Assembly (NCBI RefSeq): GCF_004364325.1
Contig: NZ_SOCP01000002.1
Span: 310,001-374,000 of the forward strand
Direction: 5' to 3'
Length of the DNA stretch: 64,000 bases
DNA from: Actinophytocola oryzae
GTDB lineage: Bacteria; Actinomycetota; Actinomycetes; Mycobacteriales; Pseudonocardiaceae
Part shown: positions 45,271 through 54,652 of the stretch, one piece after another
Layout: the number at the start of each line of letters is the position of its first letter
Numbering within the stretch: position 1 is the first letter of the stretch
Translations under genes and position numbers: made by a program
Notes under the pieces: model-generated
What the model saw: the letters and a program-made list of their open reading frames with translations, nothing else
What the model was told of the DNA's origin: nothing
Databases searched by the model: none

Positions 45271-45909
45271 GTGACCGACGTCGCTGAGACCAAGCACGAC
45301 CGGATCGCCCGCCGCCAGGTCGACAAGTTCGAGGCGCGGCGGACACAGCTGGCCACCGACGCCCTGCACACCCTCGCCGAGCTGGGCTACGCGCGCACCA
45401 GCCTGCGTGACATCGCGCAGAACTCGACGTTCTCCCTCGGCGTGATGCACTACTACTTCGCCGACAAGCGCGACCTGGTCACCCAGGCCGTCCGCCAGTA
45501 CGAGGCGGTCTGCGTGACCCGCTACGACGAGGTGGTCGCCCGCGCGACGGGCGCCGACCAGCTGCGCGACGAGTTCGTCGAGATGTTCTTCGACACCCTC
45601 GCCGAGGACGCCGCACTGCACCGCCTCTGGTACGACCTGCGCAACCAGAGCCTGTTCGACGAGTCCTTCCGGGCCGACGTCCTGGAGATCGACGGACACC
45701 GGGAGGCCATGGTGTGGCGGGTGGTCAGCCGCTACGCCGAGCTGCGTGGTGCGCAGGTCGTCAGTGCGCCCGGCCCCGCCTACACCCTGCTCGACGGCAT
45801 CTTCCACCGCGCGCTGCTGCACCACCTCACCGGCAGGAGCGAGGACGTGGCGACGCTGCGCACCGAGCTGCCGAACGTCATGGACTACCTCGTGGACGGT
45901 CCTCAGTAG
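45271..45909 (+). CDS. TetR family transcriptional regulator
   Basis: A 212-residue regulator. HTH at about residues 37-61 (YARTSLRDIAQNSTFSLGVMHYYF), with the ligand domain behind. GTG start at 45271. Divergent from the SDR/ligase operon, which it probably represses until an acyl-CoA or related ligand binds, as in FadR/KstR-like TetR proteins (inference from context). Confidence 0.9.
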   Translation: MTDVAETKHDRIARRQVDKFEARRTQLATDALHTLAELGYARTSLRDIAQNSTFSLGVMHYYFADKRDLVTQAVRQYEAVCVTRYDEVVARATGADQLRDEFVEMFFDTLAEDAALHRLWYDLRNQSLFDESFRADVLEIDGHREAMVWRVVSRYAELRGAQVVSAPGPAYTLLDGIFHRALLHHLTGRSEDVATLRTELPNVMDYLVDGPQ

Positions 45910-45927
45910 ACGATCCCGCTCCGGTGC

Positions 45928-46137
45928 TCAGGCCGGGTGGATCGCCTCGGGTTTGTGCACCGCCGTCCGGCCGGACTTCTCGCTCCGCACGAGGTACTGC
46001 GGGTGCTCCTCGGACGCGCGGACCGTACGGCCACCGGCCTCGGTGTCACTGGTGATGATCTCCTCGACAGTGCCCGTCGAACTTTCGTTGCCCGCGTCCC
46101 AGCGAACGCGGTCGCCCTTCCTGAACGTCTTCGCCAT
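45928..46137 (-). CDS. DUF2945 (hypervirulence-associated TUDOR-like) protein
   Basis: A 69-residue protein that is one small beta-barrel: FRKGDRVRWDAGN, TGTVEEIIT, and PQYLVRSEKSGRTAVHKPEAI. This is the DUF2945 family, small soluble proteins of unknown role often found in stress-gene contexts. ATG 46137 starts the conserved core (MAKTFRKGD); an upstream ATG at 46158 adds seven residues. Confidence 0.85.
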   Translation of the reverse strand: MAKTFRKGDRVRWDAGNESSTGTVEEIITSDTEAGGRTVRASEEHPQYLVRSEKSGRTAVHKPEAIHPA

Positions 46138-46263
46138 GTCACCGGGGTACCCGTCCACAACGGACCGAACCGCCGGACGAGGTCCCCGCGGTTGAACCTC
46201 TCCGCGCAGCCAGCCGTAGGTCTCGATGAGAGATCGACGCCACGACGGTCAAGGGAGGTTCCG

Positions 46264-46707
46264 ATGGGAACCGTCAGTGCCGGCTCGCCGGACTCGTGCT
46301 ACGTCCACGCCGGGCCGAGCGGCCTGCTCTCGCCGGTAGTGTGGCGGGTCCTCGGCGCGCTCGCCCTCCTGTCGATGGGCGGAATCCACCTCGTGCTCGT
46401 GTTCGACGGGGTGGGCGGCGTGCTGGGGAGCCTGTTCGTGGTCGACGCCGTCGGCGGGTTGCTGCTGGCGGCCGGGCTGCTGGCCGCGCCGCCGCGGCTT
46501 CTGCTGCTCGCGAGCCTGCTCGGCCTGATGTTCCTGGTGGGCACGCTGCTCGCGCTGGTCCTGGCACTGACCGTCGGGCTGCTCGGGATGACCGAGACGC
46601 TCAGCTTCACGCTGGTCCCCACGACGCTCGTCGTCGAGTCCGTCGGCACCGGCGCGCTCGTCGTGATGACCGTGCTGGCGTTCGGTATGCGCCCCGGGCG
46701 CGGCTAG
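46264..46707 (+). CDS. Small four-helix membrane protein
   Basis: A 147-residue protein with four strong hydrophobic segments (about 24-47, 54-74, 78-107, 112-141). GGAGG lies four bases before ATG 46264. No family recognised. Its stop overlaps by four bases the end of the convergent DUF4241 gene. Confidence 0.75.
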   Translation: MGTVSAGSPDSCYVHAGPSGLLSPVVWRVLGALALLSMGGIHLVLVFDGVGGVLGSLFVVDAVGGLLLAAGLLAAPPRLLLLASLLGLMFLVGTLLALVLALTVGLLGMTETLSFTLVPTTLVVESVGTGALVVMTVLAFGMRPGRG

Positions 46708-47711
46708 GCGAACACGACCCGGACGGCGAGGAGCTCGCCCGCGGGGGAGTAGTCCGCATGCACCGGGAAGTAGCCGTCGCCCCAGGAGGTCATGGCGAAC
46801 AGCACCTCGGCGCCCGCGACCGTGACGGTGCCGGACTCGTGGTCGGACGCGCGGACCCGGCGCATGACCTGGTAGTGGTGCGAATGCGGCCGGAAGTCCA
46901 GCCGCAGCAGGCGGTCGGGCGCCGCCTCGGACCAGGACTCGACGGCCTCGTAGCGCTCGATGGCCGCTTCCAGCTCCAGGTTCTCCCAGCCGTGCACGCC
47001 TTCCGGTAGTTCCGTGCCGCCGAACTCGGCGACGGCCTCGTCCCGCGAACTGCCCCAGAACGCGACGTCGGCGCGGCCGTCCAGTGCGGCGTGGTGCCGC
47101 CACTCACCCAACGCGTCGGCGTCCGCGAACGCGAGTCGTGCCCAGTCCACGCCCACGTCGCCCAGTCGGACGCTCCTGGCGACGATGTCGTCCGCGACAC
47201 GCAGGCTGATCTCCTGCCACCGCACGCCGAGATCACCGAAGTGCCGTGGCGTTGCCTCGACGCGCACCGCCCGGTCGGCCGGCACGCCACCGACCGCGAC
47301 CACCGGGATGCCGAACATGAGGAAGCTGCCGTCAGCGCTGCGGCGTACGCGCTCCCGGTGCGGCACCCGGTCCTCACGCGCGGCGAGGAACGCGTCGAAC
47401 CCGTGCTCCCGGCAGTGGTCCTCGAAGATCGCGGCCATGTCGGACGTGCCGGAGGCAGGCACGTCGTAGAGCGCGGTCCCGGGCTGCCGGTCGAACGAGC
47501 GCGCGGCGGCCACGGCGTCCGGGCCGAGGATGTCGAAGTCGACCGAGCCGCTGATCTCCTTGGCCAGCGCCTCGTCGTCCACCCCGAGCACGACCGGGTC
47601 GATCTCCGCCGGGGACCGGTCACCCGACCAGCCGCTCAGATAACCACCGTCGACGACGACGAGCTGACCGGACGGACAGGTGACCTCACCGAGCTGAACG
47701 ACCTTCTGCAC
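46704..47711 (-). CDS. DUF4241 protein
   Basis: A 335-residue soluble protein whose C-terminus (TSWGDGYFPVHADYSPAGELLAVRVVF) is the DUF4241 signature. The N-terminal segment LGEVTCPSGQLVVVDGGYL is also typical. Members occur in polymorphic-toxin immunity settings, but no toxin gene is adjacent here, so a role in immunity is not supported. GTG start at 47711. Confidence 0.8.
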   Translation of the reverse strand: MQKVVQLGEVTCPSGQLVVVDGGYLSGWSGDRSPAEIDPVVLGVDDEALAKEISGSVDFDILGPDAVAAARSFDRQPGTALYDVPASGTSDMAAIFEDHCREHGFDAFLAAREDRVPHRERVRRSADGSFLMFGIPVVAVGGVPADRAVRVEATPRHFGDLGVRWQEISLRVADDIVARSVRLGDVGVDWARLAFADADALGEWRHHAALDGRADVAFWGSSRDEAVAEFGGTELPEGVHGWENLELEAAIERYEAVESWSEAAPDRLLRLDFRPHSHHYQVMRRVRASDHESGTVTVAGAEVLFAMTSWGDGYFPVHADYSPAGELLAVRVVFA

Positions 47712-48011
47712 CGGGCCATTCTAGTCAGCGCGGGCACAGTGGAAGTCCCGGTGGCGCACGGTGGACCGCGACCGTGGCGCGGAACCGGATGACACGTTTC
47801 GGGACTCGGTGTACTTCACGGGTGTGCCCGTTCGAAGCCCCTTTCCGGTGCCCGCTGCCGCGCGTCGGCGCGAGACCGACTTCGTGAAGGAGCGCCCCGC
47901 ATCGTGTCGCCGGGCCTGGAGCACCGGGCGGAGCGGCGGCCCCTGGTGAGGTGCCGCCGCCCTGAGGATGTGCCTTTTCCCGTGCTCGGCGGGATCGCCG
48001 GATTGTCGACG
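47712..48011. terminator. Intergenic region with a hairpin after the small secreted protein gene
   Basis: No gene is supported in these 300 bases. GCGGCGGC at 47933-47940 pairs with GCCGCCGC at 47953-47960 (12-base loop), 50 bases downstream of the small secreted protein stop, and is a plausible terminator. The promoter of the DUF4241 gene should lie near 47712-47790. Confidence 0.45.
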
Positions 48012-48299
48012 TCAGTCGTTGATAACGACGTTTTCCTCCGGGAACCAGCGCCACGTGTTGTTGTTGCAGTAAAGCTCCAGCCAGGCGCCGGAGGCGGCAC
48101 CGGACCAGTAGTAGTTGTGCCCCGCGACGACCCCACCGGAATGGGCGGAGTCAAACCTCGGTGCGACGCGACAGTCACCCGTAACGAGGACATACACGGT
48201 CGCGTAAGCCTTGTCCTCCGCGGCCTGGGCGCTTGGCGTCGCGACGCATGCCATCGCTCCCACTGCGACGGCCGTGGCGAAAACTCGACGGAAATTCAT
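48012..48299 (-). CDS. Small secreted protein, unknown
   Basis: A 95-residue precursor with a signal peptide (about 1-27, ending SAQAAEDK) and a mature part of about 68 residues containing two cysteines (GDCRVAP, LYCNNNTW), which may form a disulfide. Rich in aromatic residues (NYYWSGAASGAWLELYC). ATG 48299 has GGAGG six bases upstream. Divergent from the large SARP-like regulator, 193 bases apart. No family recognised; an SH3-like surface protein is one possibility. Confidence 0.75.
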   Translation of the reverse strand: MNFRRVFATAVAVGAMACVATPSAQAAEDKAYATVYVLVTGDCRVAPRFDSAHSGGVVAGHNYYWSGAASGAWLELYCNNNTWRWFPEENVVIND

Positions 48300-48491
48300 T
48301 TTTCCTCCATGGTCCGGGCGGCTGACTGCCGCGGTTCGACTGTCGCGGTCGCGGCTTGCAGAATCCTTGCCACGGCGGAATCCCCTGGCCGAGAGGCGTC
48401 CCGGATCTGCGGAACCAACCGATCGATACATTGCGTCCGGTCACCGCATGCTCTCTAGTGGACTCGCGGGAAGGCGGGGGGAGCGATCGCG

Positions 48492-51400
48492 GTGTTCCAG
48501 GTGCTGGGTCCGGTGGAGTTCCGGCCGGGTGGCGACCGGGTCGGCCTTGGCTCGACCAAGCAACGGTGCGTGTTCGCCGTCCTGCTCGTCGGGGTCGGGC
48601 GGCCGTGGCCGGTCGAGTCGCTCATCGACAGGGTGTGGGGTGACTACCCGCCGGTCCAGGCCCGCGGCGCCCTCTACAGCTACGTCAGCCGCCTTCGTGC
48701 CGTGCTGCGTGACAGCACGCTCGACGGTCTCGACGTCGCGATCCGGCAACGGTCCGGCGGATACCAGCTGGACGCACCGCCCGAGCTGGTCGACATGCAC
48801 CGCTTCACCGCCGTCCTCGATCGGGCGCGGGCCGCCGTCCGGCCGGAGGAGCGGGTCGACCTGTTCCGCGAGGCGTTGGGGCTGTGGCGCGGCAACCCGC
48901 TGCAGGACCTGGCCGGCCGATGGGTCGAGGAGGTCAGGCAGGCGTTGTCGCGGCAGCGCGTGGGGGCGTGTGCCGAGTGGGCCAAGGCCATGATCGGCCT
49001 GGCGAGGTACCCGGACGTGATCGACCTGCTCGAACACGAGCTGGTCGAGCACCCGTTGGCCGAGCCACTGGTCGGCCAGCTCATGGTCGCCCTGCAACGC
49101 CAGGACCGGCAGGCCGAGGCCCTGGCCCGCTACGCCTCCTTCCGGCACCGCCTGGCCGACGACCTCGGCGTCGAGCCGGGCCCGGCGCTGGCACAGCTCC
49201 ACCTGCGGATCCTGCGTGCCGAGGCCGCCGCATCCGCGCCCGTGCCGCTGGGCGAGGCGCTGTGGACGCCGGACGCGCCGGCAGCCGAACCCGTGCCGCG
49301 GCCACGCACCGGCCACCCGGACCCGCCGAGGTGCGACCGGCCGCCGTATCTCGGTCTGAAGACCTTCCAGGCCCACGACGAGGACCGGTTCTTCGGCCGG
49401 GCGCACCTGGTGGACGAGCTGCTGTCGAGGCTGACCGACCAGCGGTTCCTCGCGCTGCTCGGGCCGTCCGGCAGCGGGAAGTCGTCGCTGCTGCGGGCCG
49501 GTCTGCTCGCCGGGGTCCGGGCGGGCAGGCTGCCCGGCCTGGCCGGACCGACGCCGCTGCTGCTGGTCCCCGGTGAGCATCCGCTGGCCGAACTGGCGGG
49601 CCGGCTGGCCGGGCTCGGCGGACTCGCGGCCGCGGCGCACAGCGAGTTGCTGGCCGACCCGGCCTGCCTCGGCAGGCTGGTCCGCGACCGCGTGGGAGAG
49701 GCGGGGGTGTTCCTCGTCGTCGACCAGTTCGAGGAGGTCTTCACCCTGTGCGGGGACGACCAGGAGCGTGCCGGTTTCGTCGAGTCGCTGCTGTCGGTGG
49801 TGAACGACTCGTCGGTGCCCGCGCGGGTCGTCGTGGGTCTCCGGGCGGACTTCTACTCCTGTTGCGCCGAGTTCCCCGCGCTGGTCGAGGTGCTGCGCGA
49901 CCGCGACCTGCTGGTCGGGCCGATGGCCGAGGAGGACCTGCGTGACGTGGTCGTCGAGCCCGCGACCCTCGCGGGGCTGACGGTCGAGCCGGGGCTGGTC
50001 GCCACGGTGCTCGCGGACGTGCTCGGCGAGCCCGCCGCGTTGCCGCTGCTGTCCCACGCCCTGCTGGAGACCTGGCGGCGGCGGGGAAGCGACTGCCTCT
50101 CGGTTGCCGACTACCACCGGGTCGGCGGCGTGCGCGGTGCGGTCGCGCAGACGGCCGACCAGGTCTACGCCGGTCTGGACGCGGGTCAGCGCCGTGTCGC
50201 GAAGGACATCCTCCTCCGGTTGACCGTGCCGGGGGACGGCCATCACGACACCCGGCGGCGGGTTCACCGGGGGGAGCTGCTCGACCGCCCGGACGCCGTG
50301 GACGTCGAGATCGTGCTGGCTCGGCTGGCCGAGGAACGCCTCGTCACCCTCGACGAGCAGACCGTCACCGTCAGCCACGAGTGCCTGATCCGCAACTGGC
50401 CCGTCCTGCGCGAGTGGATCGACGAGAACCGCGAGCGCCTTCGGGCACACCGGCAGCTGACCGAGGCCGCCTCGGAGTGGGATCGGTCCGGCCGGGACGA
50501 GGGGATGCTGTACCGGGGCTCCCGCCTCGCCAGGTGGCAGGACCGGGACACCGCCGAGCTCAACGAGCTGGAACGGGACTTCCTCGGCTCGGCGGACCGG
50601 CTCGTGGCGCGGGAGCACAGAGCGCGTCGTCGCCGGATCCGGACCGCGTTGGTCGGCCTGAGCAGCGGGCTCGTGGTGTTGGCCGTGCTGGCAGGCGTCG
50701 CGGTGTTCCAGGCAGGCGAGGCCGACGTGCAGCGGGACCGGGCGATGTCCAGCCAGCTCGTGGCCAACGCACGTGACCAGCTGACCCTGGACCCGGAGCT
50801 CGCGCTGCTCCTCGCCGAACGGGCCTACGAGTCCGCGCCGACCGCACAGGCCCAGACGGTGCTCGCGCAGGCACTGACCGAGTCACGGGTGCGTGCGACC
50901 TTCCTGGGGCACCGTGGCTCGGTCACCGCCGTCGCGTTCAGCTCGGACGGGCGGCTCGTGGCCAGCGCCGGCGCCGACGCGACGGTCCGGATCTGGCCTG
51001 TGGGGCGTGGCGAACCCGTGGTGCTGCGCGACCACGCCAGCCGGGTGCTGGGCGTCGCGTTCAGCCCGGACGACGACCGAGTGGTGAGCTTCGGGGAGGA
51101 CGGGACGATCCGTGTGTCGCGAGTGGACGGCACCGGTCACGCCGCGGTGGCGTCCGCCGTTCCCGCGGGCGTCGTGACGGCCGTGTTCGCCGACCGGGGG
51201 CGTCGTGTGCTCGGCGTCGGCAGGGACGGCACGCTGTGGGACTGGCCCGCGGACGGTTCGGGTGTGCCCGTGGTCCGGCGCGGACCGGGACCGGGCGCCG
51301 TCGTCGCGGCTGCCTTCGACCCCGAGCGCACGCGTGTCGTGCTGGCCGGACCCGGCACCGCCGTGACGATGTGGGACCTGGTCACCGGCTCGGTCACCCG

Positions 51401-52763
51401 GCTGCGTGACCAGAGCAGTCCTGTCGAGCAACCGGGCACGACGACGAGGCTCGCGACCGTCGACCAGCTGGCCTTCAGCGACGACGGCAGGCACGTCGCG
51501 GCCGCGACCGTGGACGGCAGGGAATGGATCTGGTCCACGTCGGACGACCGGGCGCCGGTCGTCTGGTACCCCCACCGGGACACGGTGAACGCCGTGGCGT
51601 TCAGCCACGACGGACGATGGGTCGCCACCGGGGGCAACGACCGTGTCACGCATCTGCGCCAGGCCGACGGCCTCGGTGACCCGGTGACGTTCCGCGGCGA
51701 GAACGCACCGCTTCGCGGGGTGGCCTTCGGCCCGGACGACCGACTGGTCGCGACGGCAGGCGACGACGGAGCGGTACGGCTGTGGGAGGCCCGCCACCGG
51801 CCGGGCATACGCGGGCTCACCGGGCAGACCGGCACGAACACCGGGGTCGCGTTGAGCCGGGACGGGAAGCTCGTGGCGAGCGCGAGCGACGACGGCACGG
51901 TCTGGGTGCGGCACACCGACGGCACGGGCACACCGGCCGTCCTGCGCAGCGGCCACGGCTCCGTGCTGGCGGTGGCGGTGAGCCAGGACGCGGGTCGCGT
52001 GGCCGCCGCCACCGGTGACGGGACCGTGCTGGTCTGGCGCGGCTCCGGTGACGGCGCTCCACTGGCGCTGACCGGCCACCGCGCAGGCGCCCTCGCCGTC
52101 GCGTTCGGTCCCGACGGCCACCTGCTCGCGACCGGCGGAGCCGACGACGCGGTCCGGCTCTGGGACGGACAGGACGGTGCGCCCCGGGCGGTCTGGCGCG
52201 TTCCCGGGCCGGTACGCGACCTCGCCTTCGCCCCGAACGGGAGGCTGGCCGCCGCGGTCGGGGACGGGACGGTCCGGATCTGGTCGCCCACCAGCAGGCG
52301 GCAGTCGGCGGAGCTGACCGGCCTCAGGGGTGTCCGTGCTGTCGCGTTCAGCCCCGACGGCCGGCGGATCGCGGGCGTCGGCAACGACGGCGCGGTGTGG
52401 ATCTGGCGCACGTCCGGCGACGCGGCCCCGGTCGTGCTCCACGGACACCACGGCAGGGTGCTGGACGTCGCGTTCAGCCCGGACGGCCAGTACATCGCCA
52501 GCGTGGGCAACGACAAGGCACTGAACCTGTGGAAGTGGGCGTCGGCCACCGATCCCGTCACCCTCACCGACCACAACGGACTGGTCGAGAGCATCGCGTT
52601 CGGTCCGGACAACCGCATCGTCGCGGGCCGGGTCGGTGGTGCCGTCAACGTCTGGACCTGTGAGGTCTGCGCCGCAGGCGAGCGCCTGTCCGTCCTGGCA
52701 CGCCGACGCATCACCCGGGACTTCACACCGGAGGAGCGGCAGCGCTACCTGGTCGGCGGCTGA
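48492..52763 (+). CDS. SARP/BTAD-nSTAND-TM-WD40 regulator
   Basis: A 1,423-residue multidomain protein. Residues 1-95: OmpR-type winged helix (LGSTKQRCVFAVLL, YVSRLRAVL). About 98-245: BTAD (ALGLWRGNPLQDLA, ARYASFRHRLADDLGVEPGPAL). About 280-690: STAND NTPase opened by YLGLKTFQAHDEDRFFGR, with Walker A GPSGSGKSS and Walker B VFLVVDQFEEVF. A single membrane segment lies near 714-737, followed by some 14 WD40-like repeats (VTAVAFSSDGRLVASAGADATVRIW) to residue 1400. GTG start behind GGGGGGAG. SARP modules activate secondary-metabolite genes; the membrane anchor with a DNA-binding N-terminus implies a membrane-tethered switch. Confidence 0.92.
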   Translation: MFQVLGPVEFRPGGDRVGLGSTKQRCVFAVLLVGVGRPWPVESLIDRVWGDYPPVQARGALYSYVSRLRAVLRDSTLDGLDVAIRQRSGGYQLDAPPELVDMHRFTAVLDRARAAVRPEERVDLFREALGLWRGNPLQDLAGRWVEEVRQALSRQRVGACAEWAKAMIGLARYPDVIDLLEHELVEHPLAEPLVGQLMVALQRQDRQAEALARYASFRHRLADDLGVEPGPALAQLHLRILRAEAAASAPVPLGEALWTPDAPAAEPVPRPRTGHPDPPRCDRPPYLGLKTFQAHDEDRFFGRAHLVDELLSRLTDQRFLALLGPSGSGKSSLLRAGLLAGVRAGRLPGLAGPTPLLLVPGEHPLAELAGRLAGLGGLAAAAHSELLADPACLGRLVRDRVGEAGVFLVVDQFEEVFTLCGDDQERAGFVESLLSVVNDSSVPARVVVGLRADFYSCCAEFPALVEVLRDRDLLVGPMAEEDLRDVVVEPATLAGLTVEPGLVATVLADVLGEPAALPLLSHALLETWRRRGSDCLSVADYHRVGGVRGAVAQTADQVYAGLDAGQRRVAKDILLRLTVPGDGHHDTRRRVHRGELLDRPDAVDVEIVLARLAEERLVTLDEQTVTVSHECLIRNWPVLREWIDENRERLRAHRQLTEAASEWDRSGRDEGMLYRGSRLARWQDRDTAELNELERDFLGSADRLVAREHRARRRRIRTALVGLSSGLVVLAVLAGVAVFQAGEADVQRDRAMSSQLVANARDQLTLDPELALLLAERAYESAPTAQAQTVLAQALTESRVRATFLGHRGSVTAVAFSSDGRLVASAGADATVRIWPVGRGEPVVLRDHASRVLGVAFSPDDDRVVSFGEDGTIRVSRVDGTGHAAVASAVPAGVVTAVFADRGRRVLGVGRDGTLWDWPADGSGVPVVRRGPGPGAVVAAAFDPERTRVVLAGPGTAVTMWDLVTGSVTRLRDQSSPVEQPGTTTRLATVDQLAFSDDGRHVAAATVDGREWIWSTSDDRAPVVWYPHRDTVNAVAFSHDGRWVATGGNDRVTHLRQADGLGDPVTFRGENAPLRGVAFGPDDRLVATAGDDGAVRLWEARHRPGIRGLTGQTGTNTGVALSRDGKLVASASDDGTVWVRHTDGTGTPAVLRSGHGSVLAVAVSQDAGRVAAATGDGTVLVWRGSGDGAPLALTGHRAGALAVAFGPDGHLLATGGADDAVRLWDGQDGAPRAVWRVPGPVRDLAFAPNGRLAAAVGDGTVRIWSPTSRRQSAELTGLRGVRAVAFSPDGRRIAGVGNDGAVWIWRTSGDAAPVVLHGHHGRVLDVAFSPDGQYIASVGNDKALNLWKWASATDPVTLTDHNGLVESIAFGPDNRIVAGRVGGAVNVWTCEVCAAGERLSVLARRRITRDFTPEERQRYLVGG

Positions 52764-52782
52764 AACCCTGGCACACGCGCCG

Positions 52783-53103
52783 CTACGGGGCTTTGCCGGC
52801 ACGGCGTCCCGCTGGTCGGCAGGGAACAGGCGCCGCCGGTGGACGTGTCACAGGAACCACGCCTCGGTCGCCGAGATGTTCCACGCGCAGGGCGTACCAG
52901 GCGAGGAAGTGCGCCCGAACGTACTGGCTGCCTGCCCCGGCCTGCTCCTCGGCCGCCGCGTCCCCGGCGCGGGTCTGGTCGGCGAGCCGCGTCCACTGGT
53001 CCGCGTCCACCCGGGCCGAGGACGCGGCCCACTCGACTCCCCCTGTCATCGCGAGCACCCCGGCGGACACCACCAGGACCCTCGCGACCAGCCACCTGCT
53101 CAT
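52783..53103 (-). CDS. Small exported or anchored protein, unknown
   Basis: A 106-residue protein with one N-terminal hydrophobic helix (about 5-24) and a hydrophilic remainder. ATG 53103 follows GGAGGGGG. Converges on the SARP-like gene with 19 bases between. No family seen. The C-terminal 25 residues are Pro/Arg-rich. Confidence 0.6.
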   Translation of the reverse strand: MSRWLVARVLVVSAGVLAMTGGVEWAASSARVDADQWTRLADQTRAGDAAAEEQAGAGSQYVRAHFLAWYALRVEHLGDRGVVPVTRPPAAPVPCRPAGRRAGKAP

Positions 53104-53254
53104 CGTTCCCCCTCCGTGTCGATCTGCCCTTGTGCGTCGCGACGATGGGCCGTCGGGCTTGTACATACCTTGCAGAGCCCGTCCACCTGGCGGTTGCCGG
53201 GTGCGCGACACGTGCCTCGCACTAGGTTGTGCGTGAGCGACGGTGGAGGTGGCT

Positions 53255-54154
53255 GTGCGGGCGTACGGGTTTGCGCGGGTCGGCGGTCCCGAGCAGGAGT
53301 CCTTTCTGGACGTGCCGGTGCCGGAGCCGGGGGAGGGCGAGCTGCTGGTCCGGGTGCGTGCGGCCGGGGTGAACCCGGGTGACTGGCGGTTGCGGGAGGG
53401 TTCCTACGGGGACGTGCGCTCCGCGGTGTTCGGCCGCGAGGTCGCCGGGACCGTCCTCGCCTGCGGGCCGGGGGTGACCGGGTTCGCGGCGGGGGACGAG
53501 GTGTTCGGGGGCTGTCCCGGGATGGTCGGTGGCTGGGCCGAGCAGGCGCTGGTCACCGCCGGTTTCGCCGCGCGAAGGCCCGAGGGGGTGACGCCGGAGG
53601 CCGCCGCCGTGCTGCCGGTCGCGGCGGGCACCGCGTACGACGCTCTGAACCAGCTCGCCCTGCCGGAGGGGAGCACCCTGCTGGTGAACGGGGCGGGTGG
53701 TGGCGTGGGCGTGCCGCTGCTGCAGCTGGCCCGGCTGCGTGGGATCCGGGTGATCGGCACCGCGAGCCCGGCCAAACACGCGTTCCTCGCCGGGCTCGGG
53801 GCGGTTCCCGTGGCGTACGGGGAAGGCGTCGTCGACCGCATCGCCGCCGAGGCGCCGCAGGGGGTCGACGGGGTGTTCGACCTCGTCGGCGGGGACGCGC
53901 TGCGCACGGTCGCGCCTCTCGGTCCCCCGGAACGGCTGTTCTCCGTCGCGGACAAGGCGCTGGTCGGCACGTTGGGCGGGCGGAGCGTGGAGCGTGACCG
54001 CAGTACGCGCGTGCTGGCCGAGTTGGCGCGGCTGGTGGCCACCGGGGACCTCGACCCGCACGTCACACAGGTCCGGCCGCTGAGTGAGGCCGGTGCGGCA
54101 CTCGCGCTCGTCGAGGAGGGACACGCGCAGGGCAAGGTCGTCCTGGTCCCGTGA
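53255..54154 (+). CDS. Zinc-independent quinone oxidoreductase (MDR family)
   Basis: A 299-residue NADPH-dependent oxidoreductase. GroES-like part with NPGDWRLREG and GREVAGTV; Rossmann loop NGAGGGVGVPLLQLA; FDLVGGDALR. No zinc cysteines. GTG 53255 is chosen because GGAGG lies seven bases upstream; GTG 53243 overlaps that site. Single gene between convergent and divergent neighbours; probably detoxifies quinones or enones. Confidence 0.9.
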   Translation: MRAYGFARVGGPEQESFLDVPVPEPGEGELLVRVRAAGVNPGDWRLREGSYGDVRSAVFGREVAGTVLACGPGVTGFAAGDEVFGGCPGMVGGWAEQALVTAGFAARRPEGVTPEAAAVLPVAAGTAYDALNQLALPEGSTLLVNGAGGGVGVPLLQLARLRGIRVIGTASPAKHAFLAGLGAVPVAYGEGVVDRIAAEAPQGVDGVFDLVGGDALRTVAPLGPPERLFSVADKALVGTLGGRSVERDRSTRVLAELARLVATGDLDPHVTQVRPLSEAGAALALVEEGHAQGKVVLVP

Positions 54155-54241
54155 GCACCCCGAAACAGGTTGCCGCATAGCGATTTGCCGATACGGCACG
54201 GTTTCTTGTCGAGACCGGGCCGGGGCGAGCACCCTCCCGGC

Positions 54242-54640
54242 ATGGACACTACCGAGTGCATCAGCATGGGTGGCACGGCCAACCTCCTCACCCTGACGGA
54301 GAAGAGCGGGATCGGCGCGGTGACCGGGACCGTCGACGGCGCGGCCTACGGCGAGCCGACGAGCGAGCCGGAGGACGCGGGCGACGGTTCCCTCACGTTC
54401 ACCATGTTCCACCACTTCCTGGACAAGGACGGCTCACGGCTGCACACCCGCGACAGGGTCACCGTGCGCGTCGACCCGGAGACCGACGTGACGTTCATGG
54501 AAGTCGAGTACACGGTCGTTGAGGGCACGGAGCGGTTCGCGGGGTACGGCGGTACCTTCCGCAGCCGCGGCTGGACGAAGCCGGACGGCGCGCACACCGC
54601 GGGCGTGGTGCGCTTCGAGGGACGGCTCTGTCGCGAGTAG
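54242..54640 (+). CDS. Small beta-rich protein, unknown
   Basis: A 132-residue protein that reads as a beta barrel (SLTFTMFHHFLDKDG, TRDRVTVRVDPETDVTFMEVEYTVVEG, GGTFRSRGW), with no signal peptide. The layout is similar to lipocalin- or allene-oxide-cyclase-like barrels, but I cannot assign a family. ATG 54242 has CCCTCCCGGC upstream, not a clear ribosome site. Follows the quinone oxidoreductase by 87 bases. Confidence 0.6.
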   Translation: MDTTECISMGGTANLLTLTEKSGIGAVTGTVDGAAYGEPTSEPEDAGDGSLTFTMFHHFLDKDGSRLHTRDRVTVRVDPETDVTFMEVEYTVVEGTERFAGYGGTFRSRGWTKPDGAHTAGVVRFEGRLCRE

Positions 54641-54652
54641 ACCGTGTGCCGC

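Noticed and set aside
46704..47711. DUF4241 protein as a toxin-immunity gene
   Set aside because: No toxin, secretion or polymorphic repeat gene is adjacent, so the immunity role would be guesswork.
48441..50618. 725-codon minus-strand frame opposite the SARP gene
   Set aside because: No domain, no ribosome site, and exactly antisense to a well-supported multidomain gene.
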